Positions 18,313 to 27,664 of a DNA stretch of 64,000 nucleotides are shown here, in pieces; position 1 is the stretch's first letter; each line of letters begins with the position of its first letter. Origin of the DNA: Streptomyces endocoffeicus. Lineage in GTDB: Bacteria > Actinomycetota > Actinomycetes > Streptomycetales > Streptomycetaceae. A program made the position numbers and the translations under genes. Where the stretch lies: assembly GCF_016741935.1 (NCBI RefSeq), contig NZ_JAERRG010000008.1, positions 1 through 64,000 on the forward strand, in the 5' to 3' direction. The notes under the pieces are model-generated. The model was not told the DNA's origin and made no database searches. It was given only the letters and a program-made list of their open reading frames with translations.

Positions 18313-18672
18313 AACGCGGCCGGTGCGGCCGAGAGGCGGACGTCGGGCCAGGCCGGATGGGCTGAGGCTGCCTCGCTCCGGCCCCTTGGCCCGCTCTGGG
18401 TGCGCCGTATCGACCGGCTGGGCAAACTGGGGGGAGTACGAGTGTCCGACACGCGCCGACGTGCCTCCTGTGCGCCCTCCCGCCGTGTGCGAACAGGCGT
18501 CCAAGCGGCCTCACTGAAGTCCGGTGCGGTTCGGCGCCCCGAAGGGGCGCGGGGCTGTGTCGATGTGCGGCTCCGCCGCGTCGGCGCGACCAGCCACGAC
18601 GCAGCCGCGGATGAACGACCGCACCTCGCGCCACTTCCCGCGGAGCGCTCAGCGTCGCCGAAGGAGGCAGTC
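18313..18672. other. 360-bp non-coding stretch after the dps gene
   Basis: No convincing gene is seen here. A GGGGGGAGTACGAG stretch near 18430 precedes a possible GTG start at 18442, but that frame runs without a break into the next gene. The main content is the dispersed repeat at 18525-18620. The last bases form the ribosome-binding site of the next gene. Confidence 0.6.
18525..18620 (+). repeat. Dispersed Streptomyces intergenic repeat with hairpin
   Basis: The segment contains the hairpin GCGCCCC-GAA-GGGGCGC (18534-18550), then GGGGCTGTGTCGATGTGCGG, CTCCGCCGCG and GCGACCAGCCACGACGCAGC. I recognise this as a non-coding repeat found in many copies in Streptomyces genomes. Only one copy is in this window. 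Confidence 0.65.
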
Positions 18673-18975
18673 ATGGCAGCCGTCGGAGGGGCCGACCCCC
18701 AGGGCCTCAGGCCGGTCCGATGGGTGCTCGCGCTCGCTCTGGGCGGCGTCTGGTGGTGGTCCGTGCTGCGGCTGGCGGTGCAGCCGGGGGACGCCGGGCC
18801 GGTGGAGGGGGCGTTAGCGGTCGGCGGCTGGGGGCTGAGCCTGCTGCCGGTGCACTGCGGTCCCTCGCCCAGAAGGGGCGGCACCCGCCGCCGGGGAGGC
18901 CCTCCGCGTCAGGACGGGACGGGCCCCTGCGGCCCCGCCTGGCAGCTCGGGCACCAGAAGGTCGAGCGCTCCTGA
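18673..18975 (+). CDS. Small membrane protein, hypothetical
   Basis: This 100-aa hypothetical protein was chosen because ATG at 18673 has a perfect AAGGAGGCAG ribosome-binding site. Residues about 15-38 (WVLALALGGVWWWSVLRLAV) and 44-60 are hydrophobic, so two membrane segments are likely; the C-terminus is basic and Gly/Pro-rich. I do not recognise a family. Its 3' end overlaps the 3' end of the convergent glycosylase gene by 67 bp. The C-terminal reading could therefore be partly a by-product of that gene. Confidence 0.55.
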   Translation: MAAVGGADPQGLRPVRWVLALALGGVWWWSVLRLAVQPGDAGPVEGALAVGGWGLSLLPVHCGPSPRRGGTRRRGGPPRQDGTGPCGPAWQLGHQKVERS

Positions 18976-19715
18976 CCCGCGCGCCCCTGGTCGGCGGCGC
19001 GCACCGGCGTACCGCAGCGCAGACAGGGCCGCCCCGGGCGCCCGTACACCCATAGCCTGCGGTCGCGGCGCGACTCGGCCGTGGTGGCCCGGGCACGCTG
19101 GTTCCTGTTGGCCTCCAGGAGCTTCTTGGCGTGGGCCACCAGACGCTCGGGGGAGGGCACCTCACCGATCGGCAGCCAGGGAGACACGCGCAGCAGGAAG
19201 CACAGCTCGGACTTGTAGACATTGCCGATCCCGGCCAGATTCCGCTGGTCGAGCAGCGCCTCGCCCAGGGGCCGGGAGGGGTCGGCGAGCAGTCGGCGCA
19301 GCGCCTCGTCCGGATCCCAGTCGGGGCCGAGGAGATCGGGGCCGAGATGGCCGACGACCCGGTCCTCGTCGCCGGTGCGGAGCAGTTCCAGGACGGGCAG
19401 GCGGTAGCCGACGGCGGTGTGGGCGGTGTTGGCGAGGATGGCCCGGATCTGGTGGAGCGGGCCGCCGCGCCAGCGCTCGTCCGGCCCGTACACCTGCCAG
19501 GAGCCGTCCATCCGCAGATGCGAGTGGAGGGTCAGTCCGCCCTCGACACGGGTCAGCAGATGCTTGCCGCGCGGGACCACCTCGAGCACGTGGCGGCCGG
19601 TGAGGTCGGCGGTCGCCAGACGGGGGACGCGCAGATCGCTGCGGGTGAGCGGGGAACCCGCGAGGGCCTGGTGCAGACGCTGCGCGGTCTGCCAGACGGT
19701 GTCTCCTTCGGGCAT
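18909..19715 (-). CDS. Fpg/Nei family DNA glycosylase (endonuclease VIII type)
   Basis: This 268-aa base-excision glycosylase/AP lyase starts MPEGDTVW. The Pro directly after the initiator Met is the catalytic nucleophile of the family, which fixes the start at 19715 rather than three codons earlier. Visible motifs are GKHLLTRVEGGLTLHSHLRM, the helix-two-turn-helix LDQRNLAGIGNVYKSE, and a C-terminal zinc finger CLRC-x18-CPSC. It resembles actinobacterial Nei2. It lies about 100 bp downstream of lhr on the same strand, giving a repair pair. Confidence 0.9.
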   Translation of the reverse strand: MPEGDTVWQTAQRLHQALAGSPLTRSDLRVPRLATADLTGRHVLEVVPRGKHLLTRVEGGLTLHSHLRMDGSWQVYGPDERWRGGPLHQIRAILANTAHTAVGYRLPVLELLRTGDEDRVVGHLGPDLLGPDWDPDEALRRLLADPSRPLGEALLDQRNLAGIGNVYKSELCFLLRVSPWLPIGEVPSPERLVAHAKKLLEANRNQRARATTAESRRDRRLWVYGRPGRPCLRCGTPVRAADQGRAGQERSTFWCPSCQAGPQGPVPS

Positions 19716-19814
19716 GCCATCCATGATGCCGGTGGGCGCGGGCAGGCGGGAGCGCCCGGTGAACAGAGGCGCGGGCGGAGGGTGCCGCTCAGGCGCGCGG
19801 ACGGCGGTTGTTGA

Positions 19815-22800
19815 TCAAGGGCGCAGGCGGAGGCCCCGTGGGGTCGGGTGGAAGCCCGCCGATTCCAGGAGCTTGCCGATCGGGGACGAGAGCGCCTGGG
19901 CGCCGTTGACGCGCTCGACGGTGACCGAGCCGAGCGCCCCCGCGCGGGCGGACTCGGCCAGCGCCTCGACCGCCGTCCACAGCCGGGTGTCGTCCTCCGG
20001 GGAGGCGGCCTCGGCCTCACCCGAGGGCCAGGCGAGCAGGGATTTGCCACCCCGCTCCATGTACAGCGTCAGCTCCCCGTCGACGAGCACCACCATCGCT
20101 CCCGCCTTACGGCCCGGCCGGTGGCCCGCGTCCGCGGGGGGATCGGGCCAGGGGAGAGCGGCGCCATAGGCGTTGGCGGGGTCGGCCGAGGCGAGCACGA
20201 AGGCGCGCCGGGACTGCCCCCGCTGTCCGTCGAAGGCGGGGGCGGCCGCGCGGTCGCGGGCCGTGCTGACCGCGCGCAGCCGGTCCACCGCGCCGTCCAT
20301 CGCGAACTGGGCGGCGCCGAGTCCCTCGATCACATAGCCGCGGCGGGCCTGGCCGGACTCCTCGAACACGGACAGCACCCGGTAGGCGGCGGAGAAGCCG
20401 CCCTCGACCCCCTCGGCGGCGACCGCCCCGCGGGTGACCACGCCGTGCCGGTCGAGCAGGGTGCGCGCCAGGGCGTGGGCGCGGTGGGTGGGCTCGGGCT
20501 CGCGCTCCGGCAGCAGGGACCAGCGCCCGGCGACGGTGGGCGGGCCGTTGCGCGACGCCGTCGGTCGGCCGGTGCGACCCGTAAGGCCGCCATAGCGCCC
20601 CCGGGGGACCGCGCGCTTGGCGCGGTGGGCGGTGGAGCCCGCCGTACGGCCCGAGCCCAGCAGGGAGCGCAGCGGGGCGAGGGTGTCACCGGTGACCCGG
20701 CCCGCCCAGACCAGGTCCCACAGGGCCTCGGCGAGCTCGGGATCCAGGAACTCGTGCCCGGCGGCGCGGGCCTGCTCGGCGATCTGGCGGAAGAACAGTC
20801 CGTACCCGCCGGCCAGGGAGGCGAGGACGGCCTGGTGGAGCGGGCCCGCCTCGAGGGGGTGCGGGGTGTGCAGCAGCAGCGGGGCGGTGTCGGCCAGATG
20901 CAGGGTGACCCAGCCGTCCTTGCCCGGCAGCGCGCCCGCACCGGCCCAGACGACCTCCCCGGAGGCGCTGAGCTCGTCGAGCATCGTGGGGTTGTAGTCG
21001 CTCACCCGGGACGGCAGGACCAGCTTTTCCAGGGCGGAGGCGGGGACCGGCGCGCCCTGGAGCTGCTCGACCGCGCGCACCAGCCCGTCGATACCGCGCA
21101 GGCTGTGGGTGCCCAGATGCTGCCACTGCGGGAGGAAGGCGGCGAGGGCGGAGGGCGGTACGGGCTCCAGCTCATGGCGCAGCGCGGCCAGGGAACGGCG
21201 CCGCAGCCGGCGCAGCACCGCCGCGTCGCACCACTCCTGGCCGGTGCCCAAGGAAGAGGTCGCGCGAAGCGCATCGTCGGAAGGGTGGTGGTGGGTGACG
21301 GGTGGGCGGAATTCGCCCTGGACGACGCGGCCGCTCGCGGCGAGCCGGTGCAGGGCGCCCTCGGTGACGGCCGCGCCGAGGCCGAAGCGGGCGGCGGCCT
21401 GGGCGGAGGTGAACGGGCCGTGGGTGCGGGCGTAGCGGGCCAGGAGATCACCGAGGGGGTCCTTGACCGGCTCGGTGAACGCCTCGGGGACGCCCACCGG
21501 CAGAGCCGTGCCGAGCGCGTCCCGCAGCCGCCCCGCGTCCTCCACCGCTGCCCAGTGGTCCTCGCCCGCGATCCGGACCCCGATGGCGCGCCGGGCCCCG
21601 GCCAGGTCCTCGGCCCATCCGGGCTCGGCACCGCGCTCGGCCAGCTCGGCGGTGGTGAGCGGGCCGAGCACCCGCAGGGCGTCGGCCACGCCCTCGGCGT
21701 CCTTGATCCGGCGGTCCTCGGTGAGCCACTGGAGCTCCTGCTCCAGCTCGGCCAGGACATCGGCGTCGAGCAGCTCGCGCAGCTCGGCCTGGCCCAGGAG
21801 CTCGGCCAGCAGCCGCGAGTCCAGGGAGAGCGCGGCGGCGCGGCGCTCGGCGAGCGGGGAATCGCCCTCGTAGAGGAACTGCGCCACATAGCCGAAGAGG
21901 AGCGAGCGGGCGAACGGGGACGGCTCGGGGGTGGTCACCTCCACCAGCCGGACCCGGCGGGCCTCGATGTCGCCCATCAGCTCGGTGAGGCCGGGGACGT
22001 CGAAGACGTCCTGGAGGCATTCGCGGACCGCTTCGAGGACGATCGGGAAGGAACCGAACTCGCTCGCCACCTGGAGGAGGTGCGCGGCGCGCTGGCGCTG
22101 CTGCCACAGCGGGGTGCGCTTACCGGGGTCGCGGCGGGGCAGCAGCAACGCGCGGGCGGCGCATTCGCGGAACCGGGAGGCGAACAGGGCCGAGCCCCCG
22201 ACCTGGTCGGTGACGATCTGGTTGATCTCGCCCTTGTCGAACGCGACATCGGCCGCGCCCACCGGGGACTGCTCGGTGTCGTACTCCACGCCCTGGCGCA
22301 TCGGGTCCGCGTCGAGGAGGTCGAGGCCCATGAGATCGGCGTCGGGCAGCCGCAGCACGATGCCGTCGTCGGCGTGCATGACCTGGGCGTCGATGCCGTA
22401 GCGCTCGGAGAGGCGGGAGCCCAGGGCGAGCGCCCAGGGGGCGTGGACCTGCGCGCCGAAGGGGGAGTGGACCACCACGCGCCAGTCGCCCAGCTCGTCG
22501 CGGAACCGCTCCACGACGATCGTGCGGTCGTCCGGGACATGCCCGCAGGCGCGGCGCTGCTCGTCCAGATACCCGATGACGTTCTCGGCGGCCCAGGCGT
22601 CCAGACCGGCGGCCAGCAGTCGCAGGCGGGCGTCCTCCGGCCGCAGCGCGCCCACCTCGCGCAGGAACGCGCCCAGCGCGCGGCCCAGCTCCAGGGGGCG
22701 GCCGAGCTGGTCGCCCTTCCAGAAGGGCAGCCGGCCGGGGACGCCGGGGGCGGGGGAGACCAGGACCCGGTCGCGGGTGATGTCCTCGATCCGCCATGAG

Positions 22801-24578
22801 GTGGTGCCCAGGGTGAACACATCGCCCACCCGCGACTCGTAGACCATCTCCTCGTCGAGCTCGCCCACCCGTCGCCCGCCACCGCCCCGAGGGGAAGCGC
22901 TTCGCGCTGCTTCCGATTGGCCGCCGTCCTTCTCGGGCTCGGCGCCCGCCAGGAAGACACCGAAGAGCCCGCGGTCGGGGATGGTGCCGCCGGAGGTCAC
23001 CGCGAGCCGCTGCGCCCCCGGGCGGCCGGTGACCGTATGGGCGACGCGGTCCCACACCAGGCGCGGCCGCAGCTCCGCGAAGGCGTCGGAGGGGTAGCGG
23101 CCCGCGAGCATGTCGAGGACCGAGGTGTACGCCGACTCCGGGAGCGAGGCGAACGGCGCGGCGCGGCGGACCAGGGCCAGCAGCTCGTCCACGTCCCAGG
23201 TGTCCATGGCGGTCATGGCGATCAGCTGCTGGGCGAGCACGTCCAGCGGGTTGGCGGGCACCCGCAGCGACTCGATGGCCCCCTCGCGCATCCGCTCGGT
23301 GACCACCGCGGCCTGCACCAGATCGCCGCGGTACTTGGGGAAGACGACGCCGGTGGAGACCGCGCCCACCTGGTGGCCGGCCCGGCCCACCCGCTGCAGC
23401 CCGGAGGCCACCGAGGGCGGCGACTCGACCTGGACGACCAGGTCGACCGCGCCCATGTCGATGCCGAGCTCGAGGCTGGAGGTGGCGACGACGGCGGGCA
23501 GCCGGCCCGCCTTGAGGTCCTCCTCGACCAGCGCCCGCTGCTCCTTGGACACCGAGCCGTGGTGCGCGCGGGCCAGCAGCGCGGGCGCGCCCCGGGCCGC
23601 ACCGGCCTCGGCCATCACCTCGGCGGGGGAGTGGTCCTCGGGCAGGGCCTCACCGGTGGCCCGCTCGTAGGCGATCTCGTTCAGCCGGTTGCACAGCCGC
23701 TCGGCCAGCCGGCGGGAGTTGGCGAAGACGATGGTGGAGCGATGGGCCTGGACCAGATCGGCGATCCGCTCCTCCACATGGGGCCAGATCGACGGCCGCT
23801 CGCCCGCCTCGCCCTCCTGGGCGGGGGCACCGCCCAGCTCGCCCAGGTCCTCCACGGGCACGACCACCGACAGGTCGAACTCCTTGCCCGAGGGCGGCTG
23901 GACGATCTCCACCCTGCGCCGCGGCGACAGGAACCGCGCCACCTCGTCCACCGGCCGCACCGTCGCGGACAGGCCGATGCGCCGGGCGGGGCGCTCGAGC
24001 AGCTCGTCGAGGCGCTCCAGCGACAGCGCGAGATGGGCGCCCCGCTTCGTGCCCGCGACGGCGTGGACCTCGTCCAGGATCACGGTCTCCACCCCGCGCA
24101 GCGCCTCCCGGGTGGCGGAGGTGAGCATCAGGAACAGCGACTCGGGGGTGGTGATGAGGATGTCCGGCGGGCGGGTGGCCAGAGCGCGGCGCTCGGCGGC
24201 CGGGGTGTCGCCCGAGCGGGCGCCCACCCGGATCTCCGGCTCGGGCATGCCCAGCCGCACCGCCTCGTGGCGGATACCGGTCAGCGGGCTGCGCAGATTG
24301 CGCTCGACGTCCACCGCCAGGGCCTTCAGCGGGGAGACATAGAGCACCCGGCAGCGCTTCTTCGCCTCGGCGGGCACCGGCTCACCGGCCAGCTTGTCCA
24401 GGGCCGCCAGGAAGGCGGCCAGGGTCTTGCCCGAACCGGTGGGGGCGACGACCAGGACGTCCGAGCCCGCGCCGATCGCCCGCCACGCGCCTTCCTGCGC
24501 GGGCGTGGGCGCGGTGAAGGCACCCGTGAACCATCCGCGGGTGGCCGGGGAGAATCCGTCGAGCGCCGAGCCTGCCAT
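19815..24578 (-). CDS. lhr: Lhr-type large ATP-dependent helicase
   Basis: This 1587-aa superfamily 2 helicase has the stretch APTPAQEGAWRAIGAGSDVL, Walker A VVAPTGSGKT, motif II VILDEVHAVAG (DEVH), motif III SATVRP, and motif VI QRVGRAGHQ. A WH domain and the long Lhr C-terminal region follow. Lhr unwinds RNA:DNA hybrids and 3'-tailed duplexes and is linked to mitomycin resistance in mycobacteria. Starts at 24578 (GGAGGGC immediately upstream) or 24587 are close alternatives. It is divergent from the AraC-family gene, with 82 bp between start codons. Confidence 0.93.
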   Translation of the reverse strand: MAGSALDGFSPATRGWFTGAFTAPTPAQEGAWRAIGAGSDVLVVAPTGSGKTLAAFLAALDKLAGEPVPAEAKKRCRVLYVSPLKALAVDVERNLRSPLTGIRHEAVRLGMPEPEIRVGARSGDTPAAERRALATRPPDILITTPESLFLMLTSATREALRGVETVILDEVHAVAGTKRGAHLALSLERLDELLERPARRIGLSATVRPVDEVARFLSPRRRVEIVQPPSGKEFDLSVVVPVEDLGELGGAPAQEGEAGERPSIWPHVEERIADLVQAHRSTIVFANSRRLAERLCNRLNEIAYERATGEALPEDHSPAEVMAEAGAARGAPALLARAHHGSVSKEQRALVEEDLKAGRLPAVVATSSLELGIDMGAVDLVVQVESPPSVASGLQRVGRAGHQVGAVSTGVVFPKYRGDLVQAAVVTERMREGAIESLRVPANPLDVLAQQLIAMTAMDTWDVDELLALVRRAAPFASLPESAYTSVLDMLAGRYPSDAFAELRPRLVWDRVAHTVTGRPGAQRLAVTSGGTIPDRGLFGVFLAGAEPEKDGGQSEAARSASPRGGGGRRVGELDEEMVYESRVGDVFTLGTTSWRIEDITRDRVLVSPAPGVPGRLPFWKGDQLGRPLELGRALGAFLREVGALRPEDARLRLLAAGLDAWAAENVIGYLDEQRRACGHVPDDRTIVVERFRDELGDWRVVVHSPFGAQVHAPWALALGSRLSERYGIDAQVMHADDGIVLRLPDADLMGLDLLDADPMRQGVEYDTEQSPVGAADVAFDKGEINQIVTDQVGGSALFASRFRECAARALLLPRRDPGKRTPLWQQRQRAAHLLQVASEFGSFPIVLEAVRECLQDVFDVPGLTELMGDIEARRVRLVEVTTPEPSPFARSLLFGYVAQFLYEGDSPLAERRAAALSLDSRLLAELLGQAELRELLDADVLAELEQELQWLTEDRRIKDAEGVADALRVLGPLTTAELAERGAEPGWAEDLAGARRAIGVRIAGEDHWAAVEDAGRLRDALGTALPVGVPEAFTEPVKDPLGDLLARYARTHGPFTSAQAAARFGLGAAVTEGALHRLAASGRVVQGEFRPPVTHHHPSDDALRATSSLGTGQEWCDAAVLRRLRRRSLAALRHELEPVPPSALAAFLPQWQHLGTHSLRGIDGLVRAVEQLQGAPVPASALEKLVLPSRVSDYNPTMLDELSASGEVVWAGAGALPGKDGWVTLHLADTAPLLLHTPHPLEAGPLHQAVLASLAGGYGLFFRQIAEQARAAGHEFLDPELAEALWDLVWAGRVTGDTLAPLRSLLGSGRTAGSTAHRAKRAVPRGRYGGLTGRTGRPTASRNGPPTVAGRWSLLPEREPEPTHRAHALARTLLDRHGVVTRGAVAAEGVEGGFSAAYRVLSVFEESGQARRGYVIEGLGAAQFAMDGAVDRLRAVSTARDRAAAPAFDGQRGQSRRAFVLASADPANAYGAALPWPDPPADAGHRPGRKAGAMVVLVDGELTLYMERGGKSLLAWPSGEAEAASPEDDTRLWTAVEALAESARAGALGSVTVERVNGAQALSSPIGKLLESAGFHPTPRGLRLRP

Positions 24579-24660
24579 GCCCTCCATCGTGCACCGCACC
24601 ACTGACAATGGACGGAGTCGCAGGTCAGAGGGGGCCCGGGCGGGGGCGCACAATGGTGCC

Positions 24661-25512
24661 ATGGCCAACCGGGAGAGCGCGCGGCACTGGCGGTACCCCC
24701 AGCTTCCGGGCGTCGATCTGCTGCGCGCCCGCTACATCCACAAGACCTTCGTCTGGCACACCCACGAGACCTTCGTGATCGCCGCGATCACCGAGGGCGT
24801 CGAGGAGTTCCACCACCGCGGCGCCATCGAGCGCACCGGGCCCGGCGGGCTCGCGCTCATCAACCCGGAGGTGCCGCACACCGGACGGGCGGGGGCGCCC
24901 GAGGGGTGGGCGTACAGCGTGCTGTACCCGGCCGTGGACCTGGTCGCCGATATCGCCGCCGAGACGACCACGCTCCGGGGCACGGCCGGGTTCCGGATCC
25001 CCACCGTCGACGATCCCCAGGGAGCGCGGCTGGTCACCGCGGTGCACCGGGCCGCGGAGGAGGGCAACGCGCTCGCCGCCGACAGCCTGCTGCGTATCGC
25101 GCTCGCCCGGCTGCTGCGCGACCACGGCGGCCCGCTCCCCGAGCGCACGGCGCGCGGCGCGGGTGCGCGGACGGCGGCGCGCGCCCGCGCGATCCTCCAG
25201 GAGCGGATGGCGGACCCGCCGTCCCTGGAGCGGCTGGCGGCCGAGCTGGGCACCGGTCCCTTCGCCCTCCTGCGCGCCTTCCGCGCGGTCTACGGGATGC
25301 CGCCGCACACCTGGCTCACCGACGCGCGGGTCCGCCGGGCGCGGCGGCTGCTGGACGCCGGGAGCGCGCCCGCCGAGGTGGCCGTCGCCATCGGCTTCAC
25401 CGACCAGTCCCACCTGAACCGTCACTTCACCCGGATCGTGGGGGTGCCACCGGGCGCCTACCGGCGCGAGCGCGCAAGAACGTACAAGACCGGAGCCGAA
25501 GCGCTCTCCTAA
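24661..25512 (+). CDS. AraC-family transcriptional regulator
   Basis: This 283-aa protein has an N-terminal cupin-like AraC ligand domain (about 10-160), with FVWHTHETFVIAAI and INPEVPHTGR. A C-terminal pair of HTH motifs (about 180-275) has LERLAAELGTGPFALLRAFR and VAVAIGFTDQSHLNRHFTRI. ATG at 24661 follows CACAAT (24649-24654) by 6 nt with no ribosome-binding site, so it is probably leaderless. The azlC gene starts two bases after its stop. Control of the amino-acid exporter by this regulator is inference from that linkage. Confidence 0.88.
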   Translation: MANRESARHWRYPQLPGVDLLRARYIHKTFVWHTHETFVIAAITEGVEEFHHRGAIERTGPGGLALINPEVPHTGRAGAPEGWAYSVLYPAVDLVADIAAETTTLRGTAGFRIPTVDDPQGARLVTAVHRAAEEGNALAADSLLRIALARLLRDHGGPLPERTARGAGARTAARARAILQERMADPPSLERLAAELGTGPFALLRAFRAVYGMPPHTWLTDARVRRARRLLDAGSAPAEVAVAIGFTDQSHLNRHFTRIVGVPPGAYRRERARTYKTGAEALS

Positions 25513-25513
25513 C

Positions 25514-26251
25514 GTGCGCGCTGTGTCAGAACAGATAGAGATACAAACCGATCCCGCCGCGCCCCCGGCGGACTCGGCCGTCGTCCGCGACGCCCTGGGC
25601 GTCGGTGTCGCGGTGGGGCTCTCCGGCTTCGCCTTCGGGGTGACGTCGGCGGGCGCCGGGCTCGGCCTGCTGCAGACCTGCGCGCTCAGCCTGCTGGTCT
25701 TCACCGGGGCGTCGCAGTTCGCCCTCGTGGGCGCGCTGGCGGCGGGCGGCAATCCGTTCACCGCCGCCGCCGGGGCGTTCTTCCTCGGGGTGCGCAACGC
25801 CTTCTACGGGCTGCGGCTGTCCGGACTCCTCGGGCTGCCGCGCGCGGTGCGCCCCCTGGCGGCCCAATGGGTCATCGACGAGACCTCGGCCGTCGCCCTC
25901 GCCCAGCCCGACCGGCGCACCGCGCGCCTGGGCTTCACCGTCACCGGGCTGACGCTGTACGTCCTGTGGAACCTCACCACGCTGATCGGCGCCCTGGGGG
26001 CGTCCGCCCTCGGCGACACCGACGCCTGGGGCCTGGACGCCGCCGGGCCCGCCGTCTTCCTCGCCCTGCTGGCACCCATGCTCAGCGGCACCGTCGAACG
26101 GGCCGTGGCCGGTGTCGGCGTCCTGCTGGTGCTCCTTTGCCAGCCGGTGCTGCCCGCCGGGGTCCCGGTCCTGGTGGCGGCGCTCGCCGCGCCCGTCGTC
26201 CTTACGGTGCACGGGCGCATGGCGCGCGGCACGGAGGGTGAGCGCCGATGA
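25514..26251 (+). CDS. azlC: AzlC family branched-chain amino acid export permease
   Basis: This 245-aa integral membrane protein is the large subunit of an AzlCD (LIV-E/YgaZH-like) exporter. Typical features are VGLSGFAFGVTSAGAGLGL, LLVFTGASQFALVG, and FFLGVRNAFYGLRLS, with about seven hydrophobic segments. GTG at 25514 or GTG at 25523 may be the start; neither has a strong ribosome-binding site, so coupling to the preceding AraC-family gene is likely. It overlaps azlD by four bases. The substrate could be branched-chain or other hydrophobic amino acids or analogues. Confidence 0.88.
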   Translation: MRAVSEQIEIQTDPAAPPADSAVVRDALGVGVAVGLSGFAFGVTSAGAGLGLLQTCALSLLVFTGASQFALVGALAAGGNPFTAAAGAFFLGVRNAFYGLRLSGLLGLPRAVRPLAAQWVIDETSAVALAQPDRRTARLGFTVTGLTLYVLWNLTTLIGALGASALGDTDAWGLDAAGPAVFLALLAPMLSGTVERAVAGVGVLLVLLCQPVLPAGVPVLVAALAAPVVLTVHGRMARGTEGERR

Positions 26252-26550
26252 CGACCTGGATCGCCATCGGCGTCACCGCGGCGGGCTGCTACCTGGTCAA
26301 GCTGCTGGGCCTCTCGGTACCCGCCGGAGTCCTGGAGCGCCCGCTCGTCAGGCGTCTGGCCGCGCTGCTGCCCGTGGCGCTGCTGGCCGCGCTCACCGCC
26401 CAGCAGACCTTCAGCGACGGCCGGCAGCTCCTCCTGGACGCGAGGGCGGCCGGGCTGGGTGCGGCGGCGCTCGCGCTGGTGCTCCGCGCCCCCTTCCTGG
26501 TGGTGGTCGCCGTGGCCGTAGCCGTCACGGCCGGCGTCCGGGCCCTGTGA
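26248..26550 (+). CDS. azlD: AzlD family small subunit of the amino acid exporter
   Basis: This 100-aa membrane protein has three hydrophobic segments (about 3-20, 38-52, 70-98) and the AzlD-like stretch LAALLPVALLAALTAQQTF. Its ATG overlaps the azlC stop (ATGA). It is needed with AzlC for export in the known family. The convergent gene on the other strand ends 20 bp beyond it, and I see no strong terminator between. Confidence 0.88.
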   Translation: MTTWIAIGVTAAGCYLVKLLGLSVPAGVLERPLVRRLAALLPVALLAALTAQQTFSDGRQLLLDARAAGLGAAALALVLRAPFLVVVAVAVAVTAGVRAL

Positions 26551-26569
26551 CCGCCCCGGACGCCCGCGC

Positions 26570-27586
26570 TCAGATCCGCCGCCCGTAAGCCCGCAGCGTC
26601 AGCAGCGCCTCGATGGTCGCCACCGACCGCCACTCCAGCGTGGCCCCCGGCGTCCAGGCACGCCGGGGCGGCGGCCAGCCGCCGTCCTCCTGCTGCGCGG
26701 CCACGAGAGCGTCCAGGGACCGCTCCACCTCGGCGTCGGTGAACCACCGGCGCGCCGGCGAGCCGGGCGTACGGGCGATGTCGTGCACCTGGAGGGGCAT
26801 GTCGTGCACCTGGAGGGGCTCACAGGGCCCCGGCGCCGAGGGGCGGTCCTCGGCGGGCCCGGCGGCCGGGGGCGGCACGATCAGCCGCTCCTCCCGCACC
26901 CGGCGGCCGAGCCGCTCGGCCGCCGCCTCGGCCCGGGCCCGGTCCGGTGCCCCGTCGAGGAAGGCGACGGCCGCGGCGACCTCGTACGGACGCGCCGCCG
27001 CACCGCCCTCCGCCAGGGCGGCGACCGCCGCCCAGCAGAAGTCCGTGGCCCGGAAGAGCCACGCATGCCACACCTCGTTGCGGTGCAGCAGCCCCACCAC
27101 CGGCCCGGTGGTCAGCAGATCACCGCGCGGATCGTCCGCCGACGGGACCCAGGGGGCCGCCGGATAGCCGTGCGGCGAGGGGTGGCAGACGGGCAGCGCG
27201 CCGTCCGGGGTGGACACGGACGTCAGATAGCGGCACAGGCGCTCCACCCGCTGCCCGCCGCACCGCCCGATCCCGTCGAGCACCCGTAAGGCGTGCACGG
27301 CATGCGGCGGCTGGCTCACCGGGCCGCGCAGATCCGGATCCAGCGCATGGCCGAAGCCCCCGTCGGTCCCCAGGTACGCGGTCAGCGCGGTCTCGACCGC
27401 CTCGGCGCCGCCGCCCAGGAAGTGATACGCGAATCTGCGCTGTTCCAGCACGCGGGCGGACAGCCAGACGAACCGCTCGGCGCGGGAGAGCGCGGAGGAC
27501 CCGTCCGGCCGGGCCGGCTCGGCGGTCCCGGGCGTGGGCAAGGAGGGCGACGACGGCGAAGGGGGGAGGCTTGCGGATCGATCCAT
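26570..27586 (-). CDS. Alpha/alpha-toroid (prenyltransferase/squalene oxidase-like) protein, hypothetical
   Basis: This 338-aa protein has repeats of the QW/toroid type, such as YLGTDGGFGHALDPDL, VAAQQEDGGWPPPRRAW and a RYLTSVSTPDGALPVCH stretch. The fold is that of terpene cyclases and prenyltransferases, but the catalytic DxDD of class II cyclases is not seen, so no reaction can be assigned. Its relatives are annotated as hypothetical near recA in Streptomyces. ATG at 27586 follows TACGGT (minus strand, 27598-27593) by 6 nt, suggesting a leaderless start. It contains a 21-bp tandem duplication. Confidence 0.75.
   Translation of the reverse strand: MDRSASLPPSPSSPSLPTPGTAEPARPDGSSALSRAERFVWLSARVLEQRRFAYHFLGGGAEAVETALTAYLGTDGGFGHALDPDLRGPVSQPPHAVHALRVLDGIGRCGGQRVERLCRYLTSVSTPDGALPVCHPSPHGYPAAPWVPSADDPRGDLLTTGPVVGLLHRNEVWHAWLFRATDFCWAAVAALAEGGAAARPYEVAAAVAFLDGAPDRARAEAAAERLGRRVREERLIVPPPAAGPAEDRPSAPGPCEPLQVHDMPLQVHDIARTPGSPARRWFTDAEVERSLDALVAAQQEDGGWPPPRRAWTPGATLEWRSVATIEALLTLRAYGRRI
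26778..26819 (-). repeat. Perfect 21-bp in-frame tandem duplication
   Basis: A 21-bp unit occurs at 26778-26798 and identically at 26799-26819. It encodes a repeated seven-residue segment (PLQVHDM then PLQVHDI) in a linker of the toroid-fold protein. Confidence 0.9.
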
Positions 27587-27664
27587 GGACAGACCGTAGG
27601 CCGGAAGACACCGTCGGTAGGGGGCTCACGCACCGGTGCACCCCGGGAGCGCGATACTGGTCAC

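Noticed and set aside
18442..18672. Small GTG-started frame upstream of the membrane protein
   Set aside because: It is only the in-frame upstream extension of the next gene, is Arg/Ser-rich, and crosses a known non-coding repeat.
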